64,000 nucleotides of DNA, taken from the NCBI RefSeq assembly GCF_012912105.1, contig NZ_QMEA01000014.1, positions 1 to 64,000 of the forward strand. Reading direction: 5' to 3'. The position numbers and the translations under genes are program-made. Origin of the DNA: Brasilonema sp. UFV-L1. GTDB lineage: Bacteria; Cyanobacteriota; Cyanobacteriia; Cyanobacteriales; Nostocaceae. Of the stretch, positions 53,065 through 62,727 are shown in pieces. The notes under the pieces were generated by a model. It searched no databases and had not been told where the DNA came from. It saw nothing but the letters and a program-made list of their open reading frames with translations. Position 1 is the stretch's first letter. Every line of letters starts with the position of its first letter.

Positions 53065-54345
53065 CTAAGATGGTTTGATAACAACGACACCGTAAGCATC
53101 TGGGGAAAGGTACTCTTGTGCTGCTTGCATTAAGCTTGTTGCATCTTGAGCTTGAATGCGAGCTGGGTAGTTAAGTGCTGGTTTCAAGTCTCCTACGATT
53201 GATTGGTAGTAACCGTATAAAGTGGCGCGATCGCTTGGTGTTTCATTACGAAAAATAAATCTGTTAGCGACTTTTGTCCTGACACGAGCTATTTCCGCTT
53301 CCTTCACCATTTCTGTTTGCAGATTGCGGATATGCTGTACGATTGCAGCCTCTGTTGCCGATAGATTTTCTATTGTACACGAAGCTGTAATGTAAAATAT
53401 CCCTTGTAACTGCTGAGTCATATTGCTCACAGAAATGTGGGAAACTAGCCCTTGCTCTTCGCGCAAATCTCGCACTAGCCTTGATGTGAATCCATGTCCT
53501 AAAATTCCGGCTAAAACATCTAACGCATAAGTTTTCTCTAATTCCTTCAACCCAGGTACTCGCCAAACCATGACTAGCCTTGCTTGCTGGAGACTTTCAT
53601 CAATAAATTCTTTGCGGACAATTTCTGTAAACTGAGGTTCAGGGTGAGCTGAGTGCTGAGTGATGAGTTGTGAGTTGTCAGTCTTTGCAGCTTTGCTAAA
53701 ACCTTCTGTGACAATTTGAATTAACTCTTCCACAGGTAAATTCCCTACAGCCACAGCAGTTATTGAGCGAGGTTGATACCAGGTTGCATGAAAATCTCGC
53801 ATTGCTTGCGATTGCAATTGAGAAATAACAGTTTCTGGTCCCAAAACAGGACGCCGATAAGGTAACTTATCAAAAGCTGTCTCTATTGCCCGTTGAAAAG
53901 TGCGGCGACGGGGATTATCTTCGGAACGTCGAATTTCTTCTAGAACAACCAATCGTTCCCGTTCAAAGGCTTCGTTTGGTATGCTGGCATTGAGGACAAC
54001 ATCAATTTGCAGCGGGGCAAGCTCTGCAAAATCCTTGGGAGCAGTCGTAATGTAGTAATGAGTATAGTCTTGACTTGTGGCAGCATTAGTAATCGCACCC
54101 CGCTGTTCAATTCGACGTTCAAATTCGCCGCTTGCCAGTCGCTCAGTTCCCTTAAAAATCATATGCTCAAGAAAGTGAGCCATACCGTTAATAGAATCTG
54201 ACTCGGTAGCTGAACCAACGTTAACCCACAAACTCAGGTTAACTGCTTCAGATGGCATCTGCTCTACCACAATAGTTAAACCATCAGGCAATTGGTAAAG
54301 CTTTGGAGTATTAAGATCAGGAAAGTTTAGCAAGGTAATGGTCAT
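53065..54345 (-). CDS. M16-family zinc peptidase
   Basis: The 426-residue protein starts at ATG 54345 (MTITLLNFPDLNTPKLYQLP); an extended frame upstream to 54456 has no family similarity. MAHFLEHMIFKGT supplies the inverted zinc motif HxxEH, and ERLVVLEEIRRSEDNPRR the distal glutamate. The C-terminal half repeats the fold (RLVRDLREEQGLVSHISV). It resembles processing-peptidase or PqqL-like M16B enzymes; cyanobacteria often carry two copies in tandem, but only this active-type copy is present here. Confidence 0.93.
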   Translation of the reverse strand: MTITLLNFPDLNTPKLYQLPDGLTIVVEQMPSEAVNLSLWVNVGSATESDSINGMAHFLEHMIFKGTERLASGEFERRIEQRGAITNAATSQDYTHYYITTAPKDFAELAPLQIDVVLNASIPNEAFERERLVVLEEIRRSEDNPRRRTFQRAIETAFDKLPYRRPVLGPETVISQLQSQAMRDFHATWYQPRSITAVAVGNLPVEELIQIVTEGFSKAAKTDNSQLITQHSAHPEPQFTEIVRKEFIDESLQQARLVMVWRVPGLKELEKTYALDVLAGILGHGFTSRLVRDLREEQGLVSHISVSNMTQQLQGIFYITASCTIENLSATEAAIVQHIRNLQTEMVKEAEIARVRTKVANRFIFRNETPSDRATLYGYYQSIVGDLKPALNYPARIQAQDATSLMQAAQEYLSPDAYGVVVIKPS

Positions 54346-54456
54346 TTGAACTAGTGGGGTAAGCCTACACTTCTTTATCTTATGTGACGTACTCCCACAA
54401 GTCATGCAAGCATACAGTGTAGACTTCTCAGCGACTCCCGGTATCCCGTCGGACAT

Positions 54457-55243
54457 TGGTTATATTTTTATCTTTACTTATAAAAAATGCTATAATTAAT
54501 ACAAGTAAATTACTGATAAACCGGTTGACTTTTTCGTCAAAAACAGGGGTTGCATGAGAAATTCTTACCACACAAGAGTCGTCATGGATCATTGTACAGA
54601 GCACACTGCCCGTTTCTGTAGCGTGTCCAGAGGATATATGGCGAGCGTATGTACTAATCGACACAACTCTGTTCAGGCTTCTCCCAAGTTGAGCTTGGGA
54701 AGACTCTATGTTTTCATCAAAAGTCTGTAAAACTGGACAAGAAAAGGAACACATATGCGGAGAAATTTGTCAACAAGACTAGTGACTGAGAATAAACTGC
54801 CTATGCATACCACTACTACAGGCAACTAGGTACATACCACGATAACTCGTGGAGTTTTGCAGTTTGACACAGGTTCCACCCAAAGCTGAGTGCAGAGTCA
54901 AGAACAGAGCATTTGTGCGCTCACCCACTCGTACAAATGGAAATCTATTTCTAACTCAGCATCTTAGGCTAATATTTTATTAATGAGCAAACCCTTACAC
55001 AGTCTCCTTTTTAGGAGAATAGTATTCTCATTACCTGCATATGCTGTCAGTCAATTAGCTGTTTCAATCAAGTATTTGCAAATGTCAAGTTAACTTTCAC
55101 CGCTCGTTGTGCGAAATCTCATTTTTATTTCGCAAGTTAAGCATGTTTGAAGCGAAAAAATCTTTTTTCGTATTGCGAAATCTTTATCTGGTTTCACTTT
55201 CTGTTTAGCTCGTTAACGCATTACCCACAATACGGTGAATAAA
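54457..55243. other. Long intergenic region before the polysaccharide cluster
   Basis: About 790 bases. A 108-codon minus frame (54428-54754) has no recognisable domain and runs across a hairpin TCCCAAG-TTGAG-CTTGGGA (54682-54700). Near the right end, GCGAAATCT occurs twice as a direct repeat (about 55110 and 55177), the first pairing with ATTTCGC. These lie where the promoter of the 55-64 kb cluster is expected. Confidence 0.5.
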
Positions 55244-56404
55244 ATGAAGAGTGATTTCCCATTAGTGTCAGTTATCATTCCTGCATATAATGCAGAACCT
55301 TTCATCGGTCGAACTTTACAATCAGTCATATCTCAAACGTATCAAAACATAGAAGTTTTAGTTGTTGACGATGGTTCGCGAGATAAAACACCCAAAATCG
55401 TAGAATCTTTTGCTCAAAAAGACAGTCGCATCACTCTTTTGAGACAACAAAATGCAGGAGTAGCATCAGCTCGTAATTTAGCAATTGAAAATTCTAAAGG
55501 TGAATACATTGCACCACTAGATGCTGATGATATCTGGTATCCCCAGAAAATAGAAAAACAAGTGCAATGTATGTTAAAAGCAGACGAATCGGTGGGATTG
55601 GTCTATTCCTGGTCAGTGTTTATTGATGAAGAAGATGTCATAATTGGACAGTACAATCCTCATCACCATTTAAATGTTCTCAGCATAGAAGGAGAGGTTT
55701 ACCCAGCACTGCTATATACGAACTTTATCAGCAGTGCAAGTGTTCCTCTGATTCGTCGAGTTTGTTTTGAGAAAGTTGGTGGTTATAACCGCAAACTCAA
55801 AGAGCAGAATGCACAAGGTTGTGAGGATTGGGATATTTACTTGCGTATTGCTGAAAAGTATCAATTTCGAGTTGTACCTGAGTTTTTGATTGGGTATCGT
55901 CAGGTCAAGGCAAGTATGTCCAACAGTTGTAAGGCAATGGCGAAGTCTTACAATCTATTTATGGGAGAATTTAAGAAAAAACACCCAGAAATTCCGACTC
56001 ACATATATAACTGGTCTGAAAGTTCTTATTATGTCTATCTTGCATGGAAAAGTAGGGCAAGTGGAGATTATTGGAGTACACTAACTTGGTTTTACAAGAG
56101 CATTAGACTAGACTATAGTCCATTATTACTTCGACCAGTTCATCAATGCATTATAGAATGCCTTGTCAAAATTGCAGCTAAGCCAATTACATCTTTGATT
56201 TGGCCAGACCATAATTCTTGGTTGCAGTTTCAGGAAAAACTGAATTCCCGAAAAGATAAAGTGGCGGTTAGTCAATTAACTACAGTTTCTGATGTCCAAA
56301 AGCAAATATCTCAATCTAACGCGCTTCCGCTGAAACCGCACGCAATAATTATGTGGAAAAGATGGTTAAAAGTTCTGGAGCTTTGTCGTGAATTATCCCA
56401 TTAA
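55244..56404 (+). CDS. Family 2 glycosyltransferase
   Basis: The 386-residue protein starts at ATG 55244 (MKSDFPLVSVIIPAYNAEPF). The GT-A fold shows VVDDGSRDKT for nucleotide binding, APLDADDIWYPQK with the DxD metal motif and GCEDWDIYLRIAEKY as acceptor loop. No membrane helices are evident. It opens a co-directional cluster with an ABC exporter and other sugar enzymes. The sugar is unknown. A GTG frame begins three codons upstream. Confidence 0.92.
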   Translation: MKSDFPLVSVIIPAYNAEPFIGRTLQSVISQTYQNIEVLVVDDGSRDKTPKIVESFAQKDSRITLLRQQNAGVASARNLAIENSKGEYIAPLDADDIWYPQKIEKQVQCMLKADESVGLVYSWSVFIDEEDVIIGQYNPHHHLNVLSIEGEVYPALLYTNFISSASVPLIRRVCFEKVGGYNRKLKEQNAQGCEDWDIYLRIAEKYQFRVVPEFLIGYRQVKASMSNSCKAMAKSYNLFMGEFKKKHPEIPTHIYNWSESSYYVYLAWKSRASGDYWSTLTWFYKSIRLDYSPLLLRPVHQCIIECLVKIAAKPITSLIWPDHNSWLQFQEKLNSRKDKVAVSQLTTVSDVQKQISQSNALPLKPHAIIMWKRWLKVLELCRELSH

Positions 56405-56466
56405 GTAAAGTGTTCAAAGGTTTTTCATATTTTCCTGAAACCTTCATGTAAAAAAAGGGGAACAAC

Positions 56467-58251
56467 ATGACAGAGGCAAAGGTAATAAAAACTTTATTAC
56501 CAATACTGAAAATCTACCGTTGGGCAATTCCTATAATCATCATATTAGGAGTTTTGTCAGCATTTTTTGAAGGATTTGGGATTATTTTATTTATCCCTCT
56601 TCTACAAAGTAACGATTCTCAAACAACAAGTAATAGTGCTTTTGTAAATGTTCTGACAAAATTTTTTGTGAATGTTTCAGACAATGAACGTTTTGCTATT
56701 ATCGCTTTTTGTATACTGGGCAGTATACTTTTGAAAAACTGCCTTTTTTATAGCAACACGGTTTTGTTTGCTTGGTTGAATTCACGAATTGGACATCGAT
56801 TGCGTTCAGGGATTTTTAATCAACTGTTGAGTGTCAGCTATTCCTTTTTAGAAGGTAGTGATTCAGGTAAGTTGATAAACACTCTGGCAAGAGAAACATG
56901 GCAAACTGGTACAGCTTTATCAACTCTAGTAACCCTGACTATTACTATTTGCACAGTCACTGTTTATGTAACTCTGCTGTTGCTTATCTCTTGGCAACTC
57001 ACTTTAATAGTGAGTGTCTCGATGGTACTCATTTCCCTTTTTATCCAGTTCGTGACTCGCCAAGTAAAAGTTTTGGGAGAACAAGCTGTAGAAGCTAATT
57101 CCGATTTGGCAATCCGTATGTGGGAAGGGCTCGCAGGAATGAAGGTGATTCGAGCCTTTGGACGTGAATCTTATGAGCAACAACGTTTCGATACAGCATC
57201 AAAAAAGGTCGTTAACACCTTTTTAAAACTCGACATCGTTTCTGGATCTGTACAGCCAATATCTGAAGTATTATCGTCTCTTCTCATCCTGTGTATTCTG
57301 GTAGTTGCCTTACTGAAAGGTCTAAGTACCATTACGACGTTGCTGGCTTTCATTTTTCTTCTTTACCGCTTACAACCACAGGTAAAACTATTGGAAAGTA
57401 CGCGGGTTACACTGATAGGTTTGACAAGTTCTGTCCAGGATGTCATGTACTTTTTAGATAGGTCTGATAAACCTTACATTCATTCTGGTAATATTCCCTT
57501 GAAAAGTTTAGAACAAGGAATCTATTTTGAATCAGTAAACTTCCGCTACAATCCTCAAGAAGATCTGGCACTTCAAGATGTGTCAATTTGTTTTCCTAAG
57601 GGTAAAACAACTGCGATTGTCGGTCCTTCAGGTGCGGGAAAGTCCACATTAATTAGCTTGATATGTCGTTTTTCTGATGTGACATCAGGCGAAATTTATG
57701 TAGATAAGTACCCCTTACGAGAACTGAACATAACTGACTGGCGTCATCAAATTGCGATTGTTAGCCAGGATGTGTACATGTTTAGTACAACCGTCATGGA
57801 GAATATTGCCTATGGTCGGTTAGATGCAACAGAAACCGAAATCATAGAAGCGGCAAAACTTGCCAATGCTCATGACTTTATCATGCAACTGCCCGAAGGT
57901 TACTCCACAAAAGTAGGCGATCGCGGAGTCAGGCTTTCAGGAGGACAAAGACAGCGTATTGCTTTAGCCCGCGCTATCATCCGCAATCCACAGATTCTCA
58001 TTCTAGATGAAGCGACGAATGCTCTTGATACTATTTCTGAACACTTGATTCAAGAAGCCCTCAATACCCTGAGTCAAAGCCGTACAGTCATTGTCATCGC
58101 TCATCGTCTGTCTACAATCGAACAAGCCGATCAAATTATTGTGGTTGATAAAGGACGAGTTATCGAACAAGGTAACCTCCAACAGTTACTTGAGCAAGAC
58201 GGTTTGTTTGCTCAACTTTATCATTTGCAATATCGCAATGCTTCCATTTGA
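56467..58251 (+). CDS. ABC transporter, fused permease and ATPase (MsbA/HepA-like exporter)
   Basis: The 594-residue half-transporter has an N-terminal membrane domain of six helices (AIPIIIILGVLSAFFEGFG; SLFIQFVTRQVKV), then the ATPase: GPSGAGKSTLI, LSGGQRQRIALARA, LILDEATNALD and IVIAHRLST. It exports lipid-linked sugars or glycolipids when dimerised. In heterocyst formers, HepA-type transporters export envelope polysaccharide; here only the class is certain. It is flanked by glycosyltransferase genes, which supports carbohydrate cargo. Ribosome site GGGG precedes ATG 56467. Confidence 0.94.
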   Translation: MTEAKVIKTLLPILKIYRWAIPIIIILGVLSAFFEGFGIILFIPLLQSNDSQTTSNSAFVNVLTKFFVNVSDNERFAIIAFCILGSILLKNCLFYSNTVLFAWLNSRIGHRLRSGIFNQLLSVSYSFLEGSDSGKLINTLARETWQTGTALSTLVTLTITICTVTVYVTLLLLISWQLTLIVSVSMVLISLFIQFVTRQVKVLGEQAVEANSDLAIRMWEGLAGMKVIRAFGRESYEQQRFDTASKKVVNTFLKLDIVSGSVQPISEVLSSLLILCILVVALLKGLSTITTLLAFIFLLYRLQPQVKLLESTRVTLIGLTSSVQDVMYFLDRSDKPYIHSGNIPLKSLEQGIYFESVNFRYNPQEDLALQDVSICFPKGKTTAIVGPSGAGKSTLISLICRFSDVTSGEIYVDKYPLRELNITDWRHQIAIVSQDVYMFSTTVMENIAYGRLDATETEIIEAAKLANAHDFIMQLPEGYSTKVGDRGVRLSGGQRQRIALARAIIRNPQILILDEATNALDTISEHLIQEALNTLSQSRTVIVIAHRLSTIEQADQIIVVDKGRVIEQGNLQQLLEQDGLFAQLYHLQYRNASI

Positions 58252-58272
58252 CAAAGCAAGGTTAAGCGTTTT

Positions 58273-59478
58273 ATGCCTTACAGCATCATCGAAATCGAAG
58301 TCACTCAACCTTTGCCCACTATCTCACTTTCAGAAAGTGACACAGGTATTGCGTTGATTTTACGACGTAAAGATCAGCCCATCGGCTTTTTGATGCAAGC
58401 ACTACCAGCAAAAAGTGTGCTTAGCCCGGAAGATTTAGCTCAATTGATTGCTAAGGAAGTTGGAACTAAACTCCTTCAGGAAAGTATACGAGAAGAATTA
58501 ATTGCTAAAATCGATTTCAAACCACTCCCTTCGGTAACGGTAGCAATTTGTACAAAAGACCGACCTGATGATTTAGCTCGTTGTCTAAATCATTTACTGG
58601 CGCTTAAAAGTGCAGACGACGCTTTTGAAGTGCTGGTGGTTGATAATGCTTCTAGTGATGAACGAACACACCAAGTTTGCAGTGCATTACCTGGGGTGCG
58701 CTACGTTCGAGAAATGAAAGGCGGTTTGGGCTTTGCCCGAAATCGGGCACTCCAGGAAGCAACAGGCGAGATGATAGCCTTTATTGATGATGATGTGGTG
58801 GTAGATCGTCAGTGGTGGCGCGGATTGACAGCAGCGATTGCCGAAAATCCTGATGCAGCAGCTTTTACTGGTTTAGTTTTACCCTATGAACTCGTAACAC
58901 AAGCGCAAATTTTGTTTGAAGAACGAGGTGGTTTTCGTCGCGGCTTTGAGAAAATTCACTACGGACAAGTCTTACCAGGTAATAGTTTTTATCCGTGTGG
59001 GGCAGGAATGTTTGGAGCTGGATGCAATATGACATTTCGCACAGAGGTTTTACTCAAACTTGGTGGTTTTGACGAAGCCCTCGCAGCCCCTCGCCCAGGA
59101 GGTGATGATTTAGATATTTTTTATCGGGTGATTCGAGAGGGCTATTCACTGGCTTATGAACCTCGATATATGGTTTTTCATAGACATCGTCGGGAATATG
59201 AAAAACTGCGTCATCAATATTGGACTTGGGGTTTGGGACTTATGGCATTTATGGTGAAGTCCTACACAAGTGACGCTGCTAAACGTTCTGCGTTGAGCAA
59301 AACTATTCTCTGGTGGTTCAAAGACGAGTTGCGTCAAATCAAGCAATGTCTGAGAAATCAGCATCCCCTACCGTTAGAGATGATCCTGGCAGAATTGTGG
59401 GGTGGTGTTGTTGGAATTTTAGGAGAATACCCTCGTTCACTACGACGTGCAGAACAAATTCGGAGGCAATTTTCATGA
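58273..59478 (+). CDS. Family 2 glycosyltransferase with extra N-terminal domain
   Basis: The 401-residue protein begins 21 bases after the ABC gene. Residues 1-85 form an N-terminal extension (IIEIEVTQPLPTISLSESDT, IALILRRKDQPIGFLM) that I do not recognise. The GT-A domain follows: VTVAICTKDRPDDLARCL, VVDNASSDERT, AFIDDDVVVD with the metal triad, and GGDDLDIFYRVI as acceptor motif. The next gene encodes a protein of the same two-part design, so the two are paralogues. Confidence 0.92.
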   Translation: MPYSIIEIEVTQPLPTISLSESDTGIALILRRKDQPIGFLMQALPAKSVLSPEDLAQLIAKEVGTKLLQESIREELIAKIDFKPLPSVTVAICTKDRPDDLARCLNHLLALKSADDAFEVLVVDNASSDERTHQVCSALPGVRYVREMKGGLGFARNRALQEATGEMIAFIDDDVVVDRQWWRGLTAAIAENPDAAAFTGLVLPYELVTQAQILFEERGGFRRGFEKIHYGQVLPGNSFYPCGAGMFGAGCNMTFRTEVLLKLGGFDEALAAPRPGGDDLDIFYRVIREGYSLAYEPRYMVFHRHRREYEKLRHQYWTWGLGLMAFMVKSYTSDAAKRSALSKTILWWFKDELRQIKQCLRNQHPLPLEMILAELWGGVVGILGEYPRSLRRAEQIRRQFS

Positions 59479-60746
59479 ATAGCTTTGCTCCTTGGAAGGT
59501 TTTGCACATTGAATTGAGTGAAGACATCCCTGTACTTAGGGTGGAACCAAAGTATCAAGGTATCTATGCGGTTTTCTGGTGGTGTGGAATTCCCTTAGCT
59601 CATGAGGAAATTTCAGCAGTAAATTTGCCAATGTCTGCTACGCAACTCGTGAATTTAGCTGTGCAAAAGATTACACCAGCAGTGGGCGATCGCCTCTTAA
59701 ATCACGGTTTCAAAGCACCTTTGGCTGGTATGTCCCAAAACCCTTCGAGGGATACACCACCTGAGTTTCAATCGCTGATAGCATTAGAGCAACCCCTCCA
59801 AAAACTCCAAGAACACAGCTTGCAATCTGTGAGTGCTTCTGTTTCCGTAGTGGTGTGTACGCGAAATCGACCGGAACAGTTGGTGCGATGCTTGCGATCG
59901 CTGCAAAAGTTGTCGCCATCACCACAGCAGATTATAGTCGTTGATAATGCTCCTTCGGACGACGCTACACGCCAATTGGTTGCACAAATGCCCGGTATCC
60001 AGTACGTGTTAGAATCTCGTCCAGGGCTGAGTGTTGCCCGTAATACTGGCATTCGCCATAGTACCGGCGACATTATTGCTTTCACGGATGATGATGTAGA
60101 AGTTCATCCTGACTGGATTGCACGATTGCAACAAAGCTTTGAAAATCCAAAGGTGATGGCTGTGACTGGGCTAGTTCTCCCAGGAGAACTAGAAACAGAA
60201 TCACAAGTTGCTTTTGAAAAAGGCTTTGGAGGATTTAATCGAGGATACCGTGTTCTAACTTTTGATTCTCAGTTTTTTGAGGAGATGAAGTCGCGAGGTG
60301 TTCCTGTTTGGTATATTGGTGCTGGAGCGAATATGGCTTTCCAGCGTCAGGTGTTTGAGCGAGTCGGGTACTTTGACGAACGGCTGGGCGCAGGTGCTTC
60401 AGGATGTAGTGAGGATTCAGAATTCTGGTACAGAATCTTAGCTGAAGGTTGGTTTTGTCGCTATGAACCAACAGCTGTCGTTTATCACTACCATCGCAGT
60501 GACTTAGATAAACTTAAACAACAAATGTATCAGTATATGCGTGGTCATGTGGCAGCTCTTTTGATTCAGTTTGCTAGATATAATCATTGGGGTAATTTGC
60601 ATCGTCTGTTTGTTGCTTTACCTAAATACTATACTCGGCGGTTTTTATCCGGACTTTTCAAGGACTTGACATTGTTCAACAAAATGCTTTTTGTAGAAGT
60701 CTTAGGCTGTTTTTCAGGAGTGAAATACTACTTACAGAATAAATAG
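59475..60746 (+). CDS. Family 2 glycosyltransferase, paralogue of the preceding one
   Basis: The start is ATG 59475, overlapping the previous stop (ATGA), giving 423 residues; the open frame upstream lies inside the other gene. An N-terminal domain of about 125 residues (VLHIELSEDIPVLRVEPKYQ, VFWWCGIPLAHEEI) precedes the catalytic part: VSVVVCTRNRPEQLVRCL, VVDNAPSDDAT, AFTDDDVEVHPDW, and GCSEDSEFWYRIL. It has the same N-domain plus GT layout as its neighbour. Probably each adds a different sugar of one glycan. Confidence 0.92.
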   Translation: MNSFAPWKVLHIELSEDIPVLRVEPKYQGIYAVFWWCGIPLAHEEISAVNLPMSATQLVNLAVQKITPAVGDRLLNHGFKAPLAGMSQNPSRDTPPEFQSLIALEQPLQKLQEHSLQSVSASVSVVVCTRNRPEQLVRCLRSLQKLSPSPQQIIVVDNAPSDDATRQLVAQMPGIQYVLESRPGLSVARNTGIRHSTGDIIAFTDDDVEVHPDWIARLQQSFENPKVMAVTGLVLPGELETESQVAFEKGFGGFNRGYRVLTFDSQFFEEMKSRGVPVWYIGAGANMAFQRQVFERVGYFDERLGAGASGCSEDSEFWYRILAEGWFCRYEPTAVVYHYHRSDLDKLKQQMYQYMRGHVAALLIQFARYNHWGNLHRLFVALPKYYTRRFLSGLFKDLTLFNKMLFVEVLGCFSGVKYYLQNK

Positions 60747-60900
60747 TCTACTTATCTTTGACAACCAAAAAAGACATTGGAATCAGAAAAACAGCGTTTT
60801 TGGTATTGCAATCAACTTCTCAATAAGAAGCTGAAAAAAGAAAGCTGTTTTGTCAAAATCCGCATACTTAGACTTTACATTCTTAGCTCAGGGCGTATTT

Positions 60901-61647
60901 ATGCATAAAGCACCATTGACTGATTTTCTGTCTCATAATCCTTTTCCTAATCCCTTGACTCAGGGATTCTTTTATCGCGAAAAGATGCGTGCTATCCACC
61001 GCATTACTCCTAACAAACCCTTTCAACAAATTTTAGAAGTAGGGGGTGGTCAAAGCGGTTTAAGTGCCCTGTTATTTCCTGAGGCGAAAATTACCAATAT
61101 AGATTTAAACCCTGAATACGCGCAAGCTCCATGTAACCAACAAGAAAGGGTTCGCTTTATTTGTGCTGATGCAACTAATTTACCGTTTGAAAATGAGTCT
61201 TTTGATGCTATCACGATGTTCGACCTTTTAGAACATGTACCAGATGATCAAAAGGCAGTATTAGAGGCTTTGCGAGTCTTGCGTCCCGGTGGTTTTTTGT
61301 TAATTAGTACTCCCAATGAAAATTGGCGGTTTCCCTACTATGAATTCATGAAACCTATTTGCCCTGCTGAGACAGAAGTTATGGCCGAATGGGGTCATGT
61401 CCGACGTGGCTACACTCTAGCAGAACTTCAAGCTTTGATAAATTTGCCTTACCGGGAATATGCTACATTCATTAACCCCCTAACAGTTTTTTGTCATGAT
61501 ATTGCATTTTCACGCTTATCTCATCGTCAGCGTCAATTATTGTGTACAGTGGTGAGTCCACTGACATGGCTGAGTTATTATCTCCATAAACCACAAGCAA
61601 TAGGTACAGAAACCGCGTCGGCTTGGCAAAAGGGAGAGGAAAAGTGA
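60901..61647 (+). CDS. SAM-dependent methyltransferase, class I
   Basis: The 248-residue form starts at ATG 60901 (MHKAPLTDFLSHNPFPNPL); a TTG start at 60850 would add 17 residues and cannot be excluded. ILEVGGGQSGLSALL is the SAM-binding motif I, TNIDLNPEY motif II, DAITMFDLLEHVPDDQ the core strand, and RVLRPGGFLLISTPNE the post-motif. It probably methylates a sugar or lipid intermediate of this cluster. The stop overlaps the next start (TGATG). Confidence 0.85.
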   Translation: MHKAPLTDFLSHNPFPNPLTQGFFYREKMRAIHRITPNKPFQQILEVGGGQSGLSALLFPEAKITNIDLNPEYAQAPCNQQERVRFICADATNLPFENESFDAITMFDLLEHVPDDQKAVLEALRVLRPGGFLLISTPNENWRFPYYEFMKPICPAETEVMAEWGHVRRGYTLAELQALINLPYREYATFINPLTVFCHDIAFSRLSHRQRQLLCTVVSPLTWLSYYLHKPQAIGTETASAWQKGEEK

Positions 61648-62504
61648 TGACTAATCTATTTGAGATCAAAACTAATTTGAGACGAATTTTGCAGAAAGCA
61701 AATATATTAAAACAGCCTAGGATTGCGTATGATCCTCAACTCATTCCACCACTAGATCTCATGCGTGAGGAAGGGATTGATGTCCTCGAAGAGTGGTTTC
61801 GCTGGTCTGAAGAATGGAGTATGCTCCTGCGCGTTTATGGTGGGATAACCAAGAACAGCAATGTACTTGAGATTGGTTGCGGACTGGGGCGAATCGCTTT
61901 TCCTCTACGCTATTTGCTATCTTCTGATGGCTCTTACGATGGCTTTGAAATTTGCCACGACAAGGTAATCTTTTTGCAGAAAACCTTTCATAAGGCGTAT
62001 CCAAACTTCCGTTTTCTTTGGGCAAACATCCACAACACCTATTACAATCCTAAGGGTGAAGTCAATCCTGTTGACTACCGTTTTCCCTATCCCGACAACT
62101 CTTTTGATATTGTTTATGCAGCCTCTGTGTTTACTCATATGCTACCTGAAACGACCGCCAATTACTTCCAACAGGCGGCGCGGGTGTTAAAGCCAGATGG
62201 ACGTTGTTTGTTCAGTTTCTTTGTGCTTGATAATTACCAACCCGGACAACCAAGACCTTTAGGATTTGCACGACCCGATTTCAATTTCGACCATCATTAT
62301 GGCGACAACGGTAATGATTTTGCTATTGTCACACCAGAAAACCCAGAATATATGACAGCATACAGCCTAGATCTGATTAAACGCCTTGCAGCACAAGCAG
62401 GTTTAGAGTTAGTTCAGGCCCCTTTACCAGGACTGTGGTCAGGAAGTACGTCTACTTGGATCGGTGCGCAAGACCTTGTGATTCTCAAGGTGTCTTCTTC
62501 TTAA
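61647..62504 (+). CDS. SAM-dependent methyltransferase, class I
   Basis: ATG 61647 follows GAGAGG and overlaps the previous stop, giving 285 residues. VLEIGCGLGRIAFPLRY is motif I, YDGFEICHDKV motif II, FDIVYAASVFTHMLPE and RVLKPDGRCLFSFFVL the later motifs. It is only distantly related to the preceding methyltransferase. Its tail ends WIGAQDLVILKVSS. Both methyltransferases are translationally coupled and act presumably in the same pathway. Confidence 0.88.
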   Translation: MTNLFEIKTNLRRILQKANILKQPRIAYDPQLIPPLDLMREEGIDVLEEWFRWSEEWSMLLRVYGGITKNSNVLEIGCGLGRIAFPLRYLLSSDGSYDGFEICHDKVIFLQKTFHKAYPNFRFLWANIHNTYYNPKGEVNPVDYRFPYPDNSFDIVYAASVFTHMLPETTANYFQQAARVLKPDGRCLFSFFVLDNYQPGQPRPLGFARPDFNFDHHYGDNGNDFAIVTPENPEYMTAYSLDLIKRLAAQAGLELVQAPLPGLWSGSTSTWIGAQDLVILKVSSS

Positions 62505-62727
62505 GAAGAAAATTTCATAAAAGCAACGTAGGTGATAGAGTAGATAGCGACAATTTTTTTATCATTTTCCTCTGTAAGTGAATCTTAACAGAGGATTTTG
62601 CTCTATCTGTTGTTAGATTATTCCATAATTAACAACTTGAGTTACGACTCAAACAAAACCAATTCGCGTTTTGTTGCATAGAAGTCACTCGAACCAGAAA
62701 ACGTTGAATATCAGGGATTTAAGTCAG

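Noticed and set aside
54428-54754. 108-codon minus-strand frame upstream of the M16 gene
   Set aside because: Crosses a hairpin and repeat-like sequence, has no recognisable domain, and the M16 gene has a good internal start.
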